From: Pseudofrankia coriaricola
Lineage (GTDB): Bacteria; Actinomycetota; Actinomycetes; Frankiales; Frankiaceae
Reading direction: 5' to 3'
Length of the DNA: 64,000 bases
Assembly: GCF_001854805.1 (NCBI RefSeq)
Contig: NZ_MBLO01000221.1
Coordinates: 1-64,000 of the forward strand
A program made the translations under genes and the position numbers. This document shows, piece after piece, positions 43,908 through 53,431 of this stretch (its first letter is position 1; each line of letters starts with the position of its first letter). The notes below the pieces were generated by a model. That model was not told the origin of the DNA. It did not search any database and saw nothing but the letters and a program-made list of their open reading frames with translations.

Positions 43908-45431
43908 ATGTCCATCTCGGAGCCACCCGACACCGCCGTGGCGAGCCAGCACGCCGTTGAGCCCGAGTCCGGGCCCGGCGCCAGCGAGGCCGCGCCCGCG
44001 CCCGTACCCGCGCGGGCCGGGCTCGTGCTCGCGGTCGTCTGCCTCTGTCAGCTGATGGTGGTGCTCGACATCTCGGTGGTGAACGTCGCGCTGCCGTCCA
44101 TCCGCGCCGACCTGGGGTTCAGTGAGAGCGGCCTGCAATGGGTGGTGAACGCCTACACGCTCACCTTCGGCGGGCTGCTGCTGCTCGGCGGCCGGCTCGC
44201 CGACCTGGCCGGCCAGCGCCGCGCGGCCGTCGCCGGGCTGGGCCTGTTCGGGATCACGTCACTGCTCGGCGGGCTCGCCCAGAACCCGGGGGAACTGATC
44301 GCGGCGCGGGCCGCGCAGGGTGTGGCCGGCGCGGTGCTGCTGCCGGTCAGCCTCACCGTCATCACCACCACCTTCGCCGAGGGGGCGGCGCGGCACCGGG
44401 CGCTCGCGGTCTGGGGCGCCGTGGCGGGCGCCGGCAGCGCGGTCGGCGTCCTGCTGGGCGGCGTGCTCACCGAGTACCTGAACTGGCGGTGGGTCCTGTT
44501 CGTCAACGTCCCGATCGCCGCGGTCGCCATCCCGCTCGCCGCGACCTGCATCGGCAACCTGCGCACGGCCCGTCGGCCCCGCCTGGACGTCGCCGGCGCG
44601 GTGCTGGCCACGGCCGCGATGGTGGTGCTGGTCTACGGGGTGGTGCGCACAGACACCTACGCGTGGGGCTCGTCGCGGACGCTCGGCACGCTCGGGGTCG
44701 CGGCGGTGCTCGCGGTGGCGTTCGTGCTCGTCGAGCGTCGGGTCGCCGCGCCGCTGGTCCGGTTGGGGATCCTGCGGACCCGGTCGCTGTCGGTGGCCTG
44801 TGTCGTCATCTTTCTCGTCGCCTGCGGCCAGTTCGGCGCGTTCTACTTCGCCTCGCTGTACCTGCAGGGCGTGCTCGAATACAGCCCGCTGCGGACGGGG
44901 CTGGCGTTCGTGCCCTTCGCCCTGGGCGTGATCGCCGGCACGATCGTGGCCGGGCGCCTGATGTCCCGGGTCGGTCCGCGCCCGCTGCTGGTCAGCGGGC
45001 TGGCGCTGGGCGCGGTCGGGATGGGCTGGTTCGGCTGGGTCAGCCCGGACGGCAGCTTCGCCGCGGACCTGCTCGGCCCCTCCCTGGTCACCTCGGTGGG
45101 CCTCGGGCTGTGCATGGTCACTAACACGGCCGCCGGCACCACCGGCGTCGCGCGCGAGGAGGCCGGGCTGGCCTCGGGCCTGCTGAACGCGGCCCGGCAG
45201 TGCGGGGGAAGCATCGGCCTGGCGGTGCTCGTCACCGTCGCGGCCACCGTCACCCGCCACCAGGCCGACCCGGCCAGCCCGGCCGCCGTCACCACCGGCT
45301 ACGACCGCGCCTTCCTCATCGCCGGCATCCTCATCGGCGTCGCCGCGCTGGCCGCCTTCACGCTACTGCCGTCCCGCCCCCGCGACCGGGCCGCCGGCGA
45401 CCAGCCGGTCAGCGCCCAGGCGTCGGCCTAG
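43908..45431 (+). CDS. DHA2-family MFS exporter, putative siderophore exporter
   Basis: This is a 507-residue protein with 14 predicted helices. VVLDISVVNVALPSI, QWVVNAYTLTFGGLLLLGGRLADLAGQRR (motif A) and LGGVLTEYLNWRWVLFVNVPI (motif C region) are classic for EmrB/QacA drug:proton antiporters. It is divergent from the IrtAB-like pair and shares its iron box, so export of the apo-siderophore is the likeliest role. A general drug exporter is the alternative. A hairpin follows its stop. Confidence 0.87.
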   Translation: MSISEPPDTAVASQHAVEPESGPGASEAAPAPVPARAGLVLAVVCLCQLMVVLDISVVNVALPSIRADLGFSESGLQWVVNAYTLTFGGLLLLGGRLADLAGQRRAAVAGLGLFGITSLLGGLAQNPGELIAARAAQGVAGAVLLPVSLTVITTTFAEGAARHRALAVWGAVAGAGSAVGVLLGGVLTEYLNWRWVLFVNVPIAAVAIPLAATCIGNLRTARRPRLDVAGAVLATAAMVVLVYGVVRTDTYAWGSSRTLGTLGVAAVLAVAFVLVERRVAAPLVRLGILRTRSLSVACVVIFLVACGQFGAFYFASLYLQGVLEYSPLRTGLAFVPFALGVIAGTIVAGRLMSRVGPRPLLVSGLALGAVGMGWFGWVSPDGSFAADLLGPSLVTSVGLGLCMVTNTAAGTTGVAREEAGLASGLLNAARQCGGSIGLAVLVTVAATVTRHQADPASPAAVTTGYDRAFLIAGILIGVAALAAFTLLPSRPRDRAAGDQPVSAQASA

Positions 45432-45448
45432 ACGCCGAGGCGCCTGCC

Positions 45449-45474
45449 GGTGTCCGTCCCCCCGGGCGGACACC
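45449..45474 (+). terminator. Hairpin after the MFS exporter gene
   Basis: GGTGTCCG (45449-45456) and CGGACACC (45467-45474) form an 8-bp stem with a 10-nt loop, 17 bp after the stop. Confidence 0.55.
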
Positions 45475-45540
45475 AGCAAGCGCCGGTGGACCATGCGTGC
45501 CGCGCCTCACCAGCCGAGGGAGGTCGCCGGGCAAGGCCCG

Positions 45541-46149
45541 TCAGGCTGTGGGGACGGCCGCCGCCACGGGCGCGGTCCGAGGCCGCAGGGTGGCGAGCCC
45601 GGCGGCGGCCAGGCCGAGTCCGATGACCGTCTCCGTGCCGGAAAGCGGAAGCGCGGGGCACAGGCCGACGACGACCAGTGCCCAGCCGGCCCAGCGAGCG
45701 AGGACCTTCGCGCGCAGGGTGGCGATCCCGAGTAGTAGGAAGGCCAGGTTGCTGACCCAGGCCAGCAGGAAGCCGAGCCCGAGCCGGCCACCTGCGTTGC
45801 CGTCGAGGATCGCGGGCGCCTGCTCGGCGATGGAGGGCGCGATGAACAGATCAGCGAACACGATGCCACCGTTGAGGACGAGGGCGGCCATCGTCAGCGC
45901 GACGGCGACGAGGCCGAAGGCCCGGAGCCGGTCAGCCTGTCGCGCGTAGAGCGCGACGACGCCCCAGGTGAGGAGCACGATCCCGAGCAGGCGCAGCGCG
46001 GCGGTCAGCGCGAAGGCGCCGGTCGTGACCTCCTGGGAAAACTCGTTCGAGGCGTAGTCGGGCGGCAGAAGGTGGAGAAACGCGCCGATCGCGAGCAATA
46101 CGCCGCCGACGATCGTGGCCCACGAGCCGGCGCGGGCGAACAGTTCCAT
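45541..46149 (-). CDS. Predicted six-TM membrane protein
   Basis: The 202-residue product starts at ATG 46149 (MELFARAGSWATIVGGVLLAI) with AAAGG upstream; the longer frame to 46356 is noise. Hydrophobic helices occur at about 10-25, 48-65, 80-100, 128-145, 152-168 and 172-185. It resembles small DUF4386-like membrane proteins but I cannot assign it firmly. It has no iron box and is divergent from the two-component system. Function unknown. Confidence 0.7.
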   Translation of the reverse strand: MELFARAGSWATIVGGVLLAIGAFLHLLPPDYASNEFSQEVTTGAFALTAALRLLGIVLLTWGVVALYARQADRLRAFGLVAVALTMAALVLNGGIVFADLFIAPSIAEQAPAILDGNAGGRLGLGFLLAWVSNLAFLLLGIATLRAKVLARWAGWALVVVGLCPALPLSGTETVIGLGLAAAGLATLRPRTAPVAAAVPTA

Positions 46150-46484
46150 GATGTGACTACCTTTCGACGCGTGCGGGTGGGCTGGAGCAGCCGGATGGCC
46201 GGGTGTGGCCCAGGCCGGTCGGTCATCGCGAAGCCGGCGCTCGGCCGGCCGAAACCCCCGGCCGGTCGAAAACTCAGGACGGTTGAAATCCCTGGCCGGT
46301 CGAAAACCTGGCCGGATTCGGCGGACCACGCGCCGCCTGGGTTGGCCAGGCGACACCGTGCACGCTAGGAAAGGATTGGTTCGCCGTCGTCAGCATCAAG
46401 GCGGGTCTTGTGCGCCCGGGCGGGGGAGGCGGGGTCTGCCGCAAGGCAGACGTCCTGCCTGGTCGATCTCGCTAAGGTGCGGGT
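46150..46484. other. Intergenic stretch with short direct repeats
   Basis: 335 bp between divergent genes. Around 46255-46310 the unit GGCCGGTCGAAAAC recurs twice exactly, with two degraded copies (GGCCGAAAC, GGACGGTTGAAA). No gene is seen. The repeats could be regulator-binding sites. Confidence 0.45.
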
Positions 46485-47645
46485 ATGCGGGGAGCCTGGG
46501 TCGTTCGAACCGTCCGCCGTTTCGTGCGGGCGCCCGCGGCGGACGTCGTCCTGGCCGCCGCGGTGGCCGGCAATGGCCTGTTCGACGCGCTCAAGGGACC
46601 AGACTGGCCGCCGGACGCGTCCCGTCCGGCAATCGCGGTCCTGGCGCTGATCTCGGCCGCATGTCTGGCCTTGCGACGGCGCCGGCCGCTGCTGGCATTT
46701 ACCGGGATCATGGCCCCGTTGACGGCCATCCTCGTGGTCTTCGGCCATTACGAGAATGGCTGGTCGCTGCTTGTCGCGCTCGTCGCGGCCTATTCGGTCG
46801 GGGTGCACGGCACGAATCCGCCGTATGCCGGCGCCGTCATGGTGTGCTTCGCCGCCGCGATGGGCCTGCGTCAGCCTTCCGGCGACGCGTACCCGGACAT
46901 GGTGTTTACCGCGGTGGCGCTTGGACTGCCGTTTGCCGTCGGGCTGACCGTCCGGGCGCTGCGCGGGCGCGGCCGCCTGCTGGAACAGCGGGCGCAGGCG
47001 CTGGAACGGGAGCAGGAGCAGCGTGCTGCCACGGCGGTCGCCGCGGAACGCCGCCGGATCGCCCGCGAGCTGCACGACATCATCTCCCACAGCCTGGGCA
47101 TCGTGGTGCTCCAGGCCGGCGTCGTCGAGCAGGTCCTCGAACGTGATCCCGCCAAGGCACGGGCGGCACTGGCGTTGATTCGCGCTACCGGGCAGGAGGC
47201 GATCGGGGAGATGGGGACGCTCGTCGGCCTCATCCGCGACGACACGCGGGCCCCGCTGGACCCCCAGCCCACGCTGGCCGACCTCGACCGGCTGGTCGCG
47301 ACCACCCGGGCGCTCGGGCTGCCGGTCCGGGTCGTGACCGAGGGGCCGCCCGACAGGCTGCCCGCCGCGGTCGAGCTGTCGGCGTACCGGGTCGTTCAGG
47401 AGAGCCTGACCAACGCGCTCAAGCACGCCGGGAAAGCCCAGGTGGACGTCGTGTTGCGATATCGGCCGCACGACCTGGAGGTCGAGGTCTCCGACGACGG
47501 CGCCGACGGCCGGCAGGGCACGGGCGGCAGGCACGGCCTCACCGGGCTGAAGGAACGGGTGGCGGTCTTCGGCGGGCGGTTCGAGGCCGGCCGCGGCGAG
47601 TCCGGGGGCTGGACGGTGCGAGCGTCGTTCCCCACCGCCCGATGA
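46485..47645 (+). CDS. Two-component sensor histidine kinase (NarL/DesK-type)
   Basis: The protein has 386 residues. Four or more helices cover residues 18-160. The HisKA_3 dimerisation segment [25 protein letters not shown] carries the phospho-accepting His. The ATPase part has [16 protein letters not shown] (N-box) and a degenerate G-box ([23 protein letters not shown]). It senses an unknown signal and phosphorylates the regulator encoded next; the stop overlaps the regulator's ATG (ATGA). Confidence 0.9.
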   Translation: MRGAWVVRTVRRFVRAPAADVVLAAAVAGNGLFDALKGPDWPPDASRPAIAVLALISAACLALRRRRPLLAFTGIMAPLTAILVVFGHYENGWSLLVALVAAYSVGVHGTNPPYAGAVMVCFAAAMGLRQPSGDAYPDMVFTAVALGLPFAVGLTVRALRGRGRLLEQRAQALEREQEQRAATAVAAERRRIARELHDIISHSLGIVVLQAGVVEQVLERDPAKARAALALIRATGQEAIGEMGTLVGLIRDDTRAPLDPQPTLADLDRLVATTRALGLPVRVVTEGPPDRLPAAVELSAYRVVQESLTNALKHAGKAQVDVVLRYRPHDLEVEVSDDGADGRQGTGGRHGLTGLKERVAVFGGRFEAGRGESGGWTVRASFPTAR

Positions 47646-48322
47646 CCCGGGTGCTTCTCGTCGACGACCAGGCCGTCGTCCGTACCGGCCTGCGTACGAT
47701 TCTGGAATGCCATGACGACATCGAGGTCGTCGGCGAGGCGGCCGACGGTCGGGAAGCCATCACGCTGACCGCCGCGCTCGATCCCGACGTCGTCATCATG
47801 GACATCCGGATGCCGGTCCTGGACGGCATCGAAACGACCCGCCGGCTGGTCCGCGCCGGAGCCCGCGGCAGGATCGTCATGCTCACCACCTACGGGCTCG
47901 ACGAATATGTGTACGCGGCGCTGCGCGCCGGAGCCGCCGGTTTCCTGCTCAAGACCGACCCGCCGATCCGGCTGGTGGAAGCGGTCCGGGTCGTGGCCGG
48001 CGGCGACGCGCTGCTCGGGCCGGAGACCACCCGTCGACTCATCGAACGTTTTCTCTCCGGCCCCCCACCCGACGCGCAGGTCCCGCCCGAGCTGGCGACG
48101 CTGACCGGCCGCGAGCGGGAAGTTCTCGGACTGGTCGCCCGAGGGCTGTCCAACCAGGAGATAGCAGGAACGCTGTACATCGGCGAGGGCACCGTCAAGA
48201 CACACGTCGCCCGCGTCCTGGCCAAGCTGCGGCTGCGAGACCGCGTGCAGGCCGTCGTCTACGTATACGAATGTGGCCTCATCCGGCCCGGCCAGGCCGC
48301 GAATCCCGCCGACGATTCCTGA
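47642..48322 (+). CDS. LuxR/NarL-family response regulator
   Basis: The protein has 226 residues. The receiver domain has VLLVDDQ, the phosphorylation site [12 protein letters not shown] and the Lys of LLKTDPP. The C-terminal LuxR HTH is [43 protein letters not shown]. It partners the kinase with which its start overlaps. No iron box or siderophore link is visible, so targets are unknown. Confidence 0.91.
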   Translation: MTRVLLVDDQAVVRTGLRTILECHDDIEVVGEAADGREAITLTAALDPDVVIMDIRMPVLDGIETTRRLVRAGARGRIVMLTTYGLDEYVYAALRAGAAGFLLKTDPPIRLVEAVRVVAGGDALLGPETTRRLIERFLSGPPPDAQVPPELATLTGREREVLGLVARGLSNQEIAGTLYIGEGTVKTHVARVLAKLRLRDRVQAVVYVYECGLIRPGQAANPADDS

Positions 48323-48540
48323 CCTCGTGAACGCGTCTGGCGACCCGCGCCGGGCCTGGACGCGTCATGGGGCGACCCGGGCTGGGCCTGGCCGCCATCC
48401 GGCTGTCCGCGGGCGGGCGGGCGCGGTGGGACGGGCGGAGCGGGCCGTCCGGATGGCTGAGCCAGGTCGCCCACGCGGTCCCGCCGAGGAGATGGCCAAC
48501 CAGGATGCGGAACGGCCACCATCCGGGGACGTGCATTGCG

Positions 48541-49245
48541 TTACTTCCAGTACGCCTGCGCCTTGACGGAGTGCTTCGGCAGCGCGTGCTGGCCGCGGAT
48601 TGTCTGCGTGATCGATCGTGTGGTCAGGCCGTCGCAGCCGATCCACGCGAAGGCGTCGGGTGGACAGGTGATCTGTTCGGCGGCCTCGCGCAGGAGCTGG
48701 CCGTCGTTGATCCGTTCGAGCCAGGTGACGGTGGCCGTGTCGCTCGCACGCACCGGGATGTCCTTGTCGGATTCGTGTTGCCACTCCAGCCAGACTCGGG
48801 CCGGCGTGTCGCCGATCGCGTCGAGCAGTGAGTTGATTGCCGGCAGCGACGCGGTGTCGCCGAAGATGATGAACTCCGACGGGAGCGGATCAGGGAGTCT
48901 GAACTTCGAGCCCATCACGGTCGCCTCGATCTCGGTACCGGGCTGGGCCTGTCGCGCCCATCGGGCCGCGGGTCCCTCGTGGATCGCGAACTCGATGTCG
49001 AAGGTGTCGTTGTCGGCGTCCGGGTCCACCAGCGTGTAACCGCGCTGTTGCAGGGCCCCGGTGTCGTCTGCGAACCACAGGCGGATCCACTGCGTGGGAT
49101 GGATGGGGTGATCGGCGAGCAGGCCGCCACCGGTGAAGCCCAGCCGGAGGTAGGAGTCGGTGATCTGCCGGCTGGAGGTCACCGTGAGCCGGTAGTCGCT
49201 ACCACCGAACGCCTTGAGGACCAGACCGTTGAAGCCTTTGCTCAT
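48541..49245 (-). CDS. Siderophore-interacting protein (FAD-dependent ferric-siderophore reductase)
   Basis: The protein has 234 residues. ATG 49245 starts MSKGFNGLVLKAFGG; the longer frame to 49467 crosses the iron box and is rejected. The flavin-binding barrel (QQRGYTLVDPDADNDTFDIEFAIHEGPAARWA, then PGTEIEATVMGSKF) and the SIP C-terminal domain end (HSVKAQAYWK) match ViuB/SIP reductases that release iron from ferric siderophores in the cytosol. The iron box ends only 6 bp before the start, so repression should be direct. Confidence 0.88.
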   Translation of the reverse strand: MSKGFNGLVLKAFGGSDYRLTVTSSRQITDSYLRLGFTGGGLLADHPIHPTQWIRLWFADDTGALQQRGYTLVDPDADNDTFDIEFAIHEGPAARWARQAQPGTEIEATVMGSKFRLPDPLPSEFIIFGDTASLPAINSLLDAIGDTPARVWLEWQHESDKDIPVRASDTATVTWLERINDGQLLREAAEQITCPPDAFAWIGCDGLTTRSITQTIRGQHALPKHSVKAQAYWK

Positions 49246-49250
49246 GGCGC

Positions 49251-49269
49251 TTAGGGTAACCTGACCTAA
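49251..49269. promoter_or_regulatory. Iron box before the SIP gene
   Basis: TTAGGGTAACCTGACCTAA matches the DtxR/IdeR consensus at 16 of 19 positions. It starts 6 bp upstream of the siderophore-interacting protein start (minus strand). Confidence 0.82.
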
Positions 49270-49565
49270 CTTGCGTCTGGAAGATGTGGGGGTTGCCCCA
49301 ACTCGTGCCCCGAACGCCGGGGTTGCCGGGCGGTCCGTTCGCGGGGACGGCGGCAGCAGGAAGCATCGCGCCGAACACGAGAGCACCGGGCGGGACCAGC
49401 GTCGAGCCCTCGCGACGACGACGGACTGAACGGCCTCGCCGGCGTTCCTCGGCGAGGCCGGGCCCACGATGCCAGACCTACGGCGGCGAAGACCCCCGAC
49501 GCTCGTCGGCGCGACGCCGACGACCAGGCGAACGTCGGTCCCGAGCAGGCGGGCGAGCGGGCAAG
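49270..49565. other. Divergent promoter region with a hairpin
   Basis: About 300 bp between the two iron boxes. A perfect 11-bp stem (CGGCCTCGCCG at 49431-49441, CGGCGAGGCCG at 49450-49460) lies near the middle. It is not after a known gene, so it may mark a small transcript or an attenuator. No gene is seen. Confidence 0.45.
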
Positions 49566-49588
49566 TTAGGTTAGGTTAAGCTAATTTT
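49566..49588. promoter_or_regulatory. Iron box (overlapping pair) before the IrtAB-like operon
   Basis: TTAGGTTAGGTTAAGCTAA (49566-49584) and the 5-bp shifted TTAGGTTAAGCTAATTTT (49571-49588) both resemble the DtxR/IdeR consensus, giving two overlapping registers. The first gene starts at 49762, about 175 bp downstream. Confidence 0.78.
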
Positions 49589-49761
49589 GGGTTGAGTGTC
49601 GATGGATGGGGCCGCGTGCCGTCCCGTCCTGCTGCTCCAGGAGCCGTCCTCGCGGCCGCCCGGCTGACGCGTGACGCGACCGCCCCGCTTCGCGGGGATC
49701 CGCCACGGCGAGACGGCACGTGACACGGTCAGGGCACTGGCCGAGAAATGGGGGGCTGGTG

Positions 49762-51696
49762 ATGGCGCGGAGTTCGCTGAGCGCCGAGGTCGAAGCCGGG
49801 GCGCGGCCTCGGACTGCGTCGGCGGCGGTGCGGCCGTCCTCCGGCGGATGGGCGCTGTCGCCGCCGTCCGCGAATCCGCCGCCGGACCGGGCGGCCCTCA
49901 AGCAACAGGCCCGACGGGACAAGGCGGCGGCCAAGCAGCTGCTGGCGCCGGTCAGCCGTTCGATCTCCCTGGCTGGACTGCTGGTCGCCGTGGCGGCGGT
50001 CTGCGCGGTGGTGCCCCTCGTCCTGATCGTCGAGGCGTGTCGGCGGCTCTCGCGGGAGCCGGTGGACACCGGCACGGTGACCGGTCTGGTGGTCGCGGCC
50101 TTTCTCGTCCTGGCGTTTCGTGGGCTACTGCAGGTGATCGGACTGGTCTGGGCGCACCAGATCGACGCGGGCTTCCAGCTGTCGCTGCGCCGGCAGTTGG
50201 CCGCCAAGCTTTCCCGGGTGCCCCTGGGGTGGTTCACCGAACGCAGTTCCGTGCGGGTCAAGCGGCTGCTGGCCGACGACGTCGAGGCGCTGCACTATCT
50301 CATCGCCCATGCGCGCCTCGAGTACGTGAACGCGACGGTGACGCCCCTGGTCACCGTCGTCTACCTGTTCGTCGTCGACTGGAAGCTGACCCTGGTTCTC
50401 CTGGTCCCGGTGATCGCCTACCTGTTCGCGCTGAACGCCATGATGAGTCCGGCCCACAACGCGCGCCTGGGCCTGTTCAACCGCGGTGAACAGGCCGTGG
50501 AGGTCACCACGGTCGAGTTCGTCGACGGCATCTCGGTGGTCCGTGCCTTCGGCCAGACCCGCAAGGCGCACAAGGGCTTTCAGGATGCCGTCGACCGGTA
50601 CGCCGATGCGCTGAGCGCCTGGAAGCTGCCGATGACCCGCATCCAGTCTTCGGCGGACATCCTGCTGGCGCCGGTGTTCCTGACCCTTGTGGTCACGGCC
50701 GCGGCGGTCGGGATGGCCGCTGCCGGCTGGGTCGAGCCGATGGATCTGGTTCCGTTCCTGCTCGTCGGCGTCGGGCTCGGCGCGAGCCTGCTCGGGTTGG
50801 CGTATGGCGCCCAGGCGCTACGTGAAGGGGCCTCCGCGGCGACCCGCCTACGCGAGCTGCAGCGCCTGCCCGAACTCGCCACGCCGGTGGAGCGTGACGA
50901 GGATGGGCGCGAAGCGGTGGCACCCGGTCCGGGGCATGTCCAGTTCCGCGACGTCGGTTTCGGATACCGGAAGGGCCAGCCGGTGCTGCGCGATGTGAAC
51001 GTCGAGCTCGCCCCGGGTACCGTGACCGCCCTGGTCGGCCCGAGCGGGTCGGGCAAGTCCACCTTGGCGCGCCTGCTCGCCCGGTTCTACGACGTGACCG
51101 ACGGCGCGATCCTGATCGACGGGCGCGACGTCCGGGAGCTGCCCCTGGAGGAGCTCTACCGCACTGTCGGGTTCGTCCTGCAGGAGGTGCACCTCATCCG
51201 CGGCACGGTGGCCGACAACCTTCGACTGGCACGGCCTGCTGCCACACCGGCCGAGCTCGAGGACGCGGCCCGCACCGCACAGATCCACGACCGCATCGTG
51301 GCGCTCCCCCGAGGGTACGACTCGGAGATCGGGGTGGACGCGATCCTCTCCGGTGGCGAGGCACAACGTCTGTCGGTCGCCCGCACGCTGCTCGCCGACA
51401 GCCGGGTGCTGGTACTGGACGAGGCCACTGCCTACGCCGACCCGGAGGCCGAGGCGGCCGTCCAGGATGCCCTCGCCTCGCTGATCGCCGACCGCACGGT
51501 GCTGGTGATCGCCCATCGGCTGCACACCATCACCGAGGTCGACCAGATCCTGGTCCTGTCCGACGGGCGGATCGTCGAACGCGGTGACCACACGACATTG
51601 CGACAGTCCGGCGGGCTGTACCAGCGGCTGTGGCAGGCGAACGAGGAGGCGATGGCGCTCCTCGCCGAGCGGGGCACGCACGAGGAGCTGGTCTGA
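49762..51696 (+). CDS. ABC exporter-type half-transporter, IrtA-like
   Basis: The product has 644 residues. ATG 49762 (MARSSLSAEVEAG) is preferred over the in-frame start at 49720; the ribosome-binding site is weak. After a Pro-rich N-terminus, the membrane domain has KLSRVPLGWFTERSSVRVKRLL and FVVDWKLTLVLLVPVIAYLF. The ATPase has GPSGSGKSTLARLL, LQEVHLIRGTVADNL, LSGGEAQRLSVART and VLVLDEATAYADPEAE. It is paralogous to the gene at 41829. With the next gene it makes a heterodimer like mycobacterial IrtAB, which takes up ferric carboxymycobactin, but it lacks the SIP domain. Confidence 0.87.
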   Translation: MARSSLSAEVEAGARPRTASAAVRPSSGGWALSPPSANPPPDRAALKQQARRDKAAAKQLLAPVSRSISLAGLLVAVAAVCAVVPLVLIVEACRRLSREPVDTGTVTGLVVAAFLVLAFRGLLQVIGLVWAHQIDAGFQLSLRRQLAAKLSRVPLGWFTERSSVRVKRLLADDVEALHYLIAHARLEYVNATVTPLVTVVYLFVVDWKLTLVLLVPVIAYLFALNAMMSPAHNARLGLFNRGEQAVEVTTVEFVDGISVVRAFGQTRKAHKGFQDAVDRYADALSAWKLPMTRIQSSADILLAPVFLTLVVTAAAVGMAAAGWVEPMDLVPFLLVGVGLGASLLGLAYGAQALREGASAATRLRELQRLPELATPVERDEDGREAVAPGPGHVQFRDVGFGYRKGQPVLRDVNVELAPGTVTALVGPSGSGKSTLARLLARFYDVTDGAILIDGRDVRELPLEELYRTVGFVLQEVHLIRGTVADNLRLARPAATPAELEDAARTAQIHDRIVALPRGYDSEIGVDAILSGGEAQRLSVARTLLADSRVLVLDEATAYADPEAEAAVQDALASLIADRTVLVIAHRLHTITEVDQILVLSDGRIVERGDHTTLRQSGGLYQRLWQANEEAMALLAERGTHEELV

Positions 51697-51697
51697 G

Positions 51698-53431
51698 ATG
51701 ATCCGCAAGGCCATGGCCCTGGTGCCTGCTGACGCCCGCCGGCCGTTGCCGGCGTATCTGAGCGCGCTCGGCGTCTACAGCGTCGCCCAGGCCGCGGCGT
51801 ACGTGGTGCTGGTCCCGCTGCTCGAGGGGTTCCTGGACCGCGATTGGGGCACGGCGTCGATCTGGCTGGCGGTGATGGCGGGCGCGGTCGCCATCGCCGC
51901 GATCGGTGCCTACCTGCAGTTCATGCAGGGCCTGCGCATCGGTGTCGGCATGCTGCGCGGTGTCTCCACCCGCCTCGGCGACCACCTGAGCACGCTTCCG
52001 CTGGGCTGGTTCACCGGTCGCGACTCCGCCGCCGTCGCGCGGGTCGTGGTGGGCGAGGTCCGCGAGGTCCTCGGCATCTTCGCCCACCTGCTCGCCGTTC
52101 TGATCACCAGCATCGCGGTCCCCCTGGGCATCGCGGTTGGACTGCTGTTCGTCGACTGGCGCCTCGGTGCGGCCATGCTCCTCGGGCTGCCGGTGATGGC
52201 CGTGGTCAATGCCCTCGCCGGGCGCTCCTACCGCGGCGCGGACGACCGGATGCATCGCGCCGCGGCCGAGGCCAACGCACGTGTGCTGGAGTTCGCCGTC
52301 GCCCAGTCGGCGCTTCGCGCGTTCGGCGCGGTCGGCAGCGGCACCCGCGCTCTGGACATCGCCCTGGTCAAGCAGCGACGCGCTTCGAAGGCGCTGACCG
52401 CGGCGGCCGTGCCGGGCCTTGTGGCCTTCACGCTGGTCGTGCAGCTGGTCTTCCTCATCCTGGTCTACCTGGTGGTCTCCTGGGCCACGGCGGGCGATGT
52501 CTCCGCGGCGTCGGCGATCGCGCTCATCGTGGTGACCGCGCGTTTCATCGATCCGCCGACCCACCTCGCCCACGTCGGGACCGCCGTCCGGGTCGCCTCC
52601 GCCGCGGTGGATCGAGTGCACGATCTGCTGGAAGCCGAGGAGCTCCGCGACCCGGAGATCGACGCGCGACCCGCGGACAACTCGATCACCTTCGACAACG
52701 TCGGGTTCGGCTACGAGCCGGGTACCCGGGTGGCCCGCGACCAGTCCTTCGTCGTTCCGGCCGGCACGACGACAGCCATCGTGGGGCCCAGTGGCTCGGG
52801 CAAGACGACGATGCTCCGCCTGGCCGCCCGGTTCTACGACGTCGACACCGGGGTCATCCGGATCGGCGGTCAGGATGTGCGCGAGATGTCGTTGGAGACC
52901 CTCATGGCGCAGATCTCGCCGGTGTTCCAGGACGTCTACCTGTTCAACCAGACGATCGAGGACAACATCCGGATCGGCCGGCCGGACGCCACCGACGCCG
53001 AGGTCCGCGAGGCCGCGCGGATCGCCGCGGTAGACGAGATCGTCGAGCGGCTGCCCGACGGCTGGTCGACCGTGGTCGGTGAGCGCGGGGCGAACGTTTC
53101 GGGTGGCGAACGGCAACGGATCTCGATCGCGCGGGCGCTGCTCAAGAACGCCCCGATCGTGCTGCTCGACGAGGCGACCAGTGCGCTGGACCCGTACAAC
53201 GAGGCAGTCGTGGTCCGTGGGATTCGAGAACTCATCGAGGGCAAGACCGTGGTGGTCGTCGCGCACAAACTGTCCACCGTCGCGCACGCCGACCAGATCC
53301 TGGTGGTCGAGGATGGCCAGATTGTCGACCGTGGCACCCACACCGAGCTCATCAGGCGCGAAGGGCGCTACGCACAGTTCTGTCGACAGCGAGACCGTGC
53401 ACGGGGATGGCGGCTTGCGGCAGCGGGGTGA
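51698..53431 (+). CDS. ABC exporter-type half-transporter, IrtB-like
   Basis: The product has 577 residues. ATG 51698 lies one base after the partner's stop with CGAGGAG upstream; the frame back to 51584 overlaps the partner and is rejected. The membrane domain has VYSVAQAAAYVVLVPLLEGF and HLSTLPLGWFTGRDSAAVA. The ATPase has GPSGSGKTTMLRLA, SPVFQDVYLFNQTIEDNIRIG, VSGGERQRISIARALL and IVLLDEATSALDP. It is close in type to the gene at 40072. Its place before the acyl-chain genes matches the irtB-side arrangement of mycobacterial mbt-2. Confidence 0.87.
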   Translation: MIRKAMALVPADARRPLPAYLSALGVYSVAQAAAYVVLVPLLEGFLDRDWGTASIWLAVMAGAVAIAAIGAYLQFMQGLRIGVGMLRGVSTRLGDHLSTLPLGWFTGRDSAAVARVVVGEVREVLGIFAHLLAVLITSIAVPLGIAVGLLFVDWRLGAAMLLGLPVMAVVNALAGRSYRGADDRMHRAAAEANARVLEFAVAQSALRAFGAVGSGTRALDIALVKQRRASKALTAAAVPGLVAFTLVVQLVFLILVYLVVSWATAGDVSAASAIALIVVTARFIDPPTHLAHVGTAVRVASAAVDRVHDLLEAEELRDPEIDARPADNSITFDNVGFGYEPGTRVARDQSFVVPAGTTTAIVGPSGSGKTTMLRLAARFYDVDTGVIRIGGQDVREMSLETLMAQISPVFQDVYLFNQTIEDNIRIGRPDATDAEVREAARIAAVDEIVERLPDGWSTVVGERGANVSGGERQRISIARALLKNAPIVLLDEATSALDPYNEAVVVRGIRELIEGKTVVVVAHKLSTVAHADQILVVEDGQIVDRGTHTELIRREGRYAQFCRQRDRARGWRLAAAG

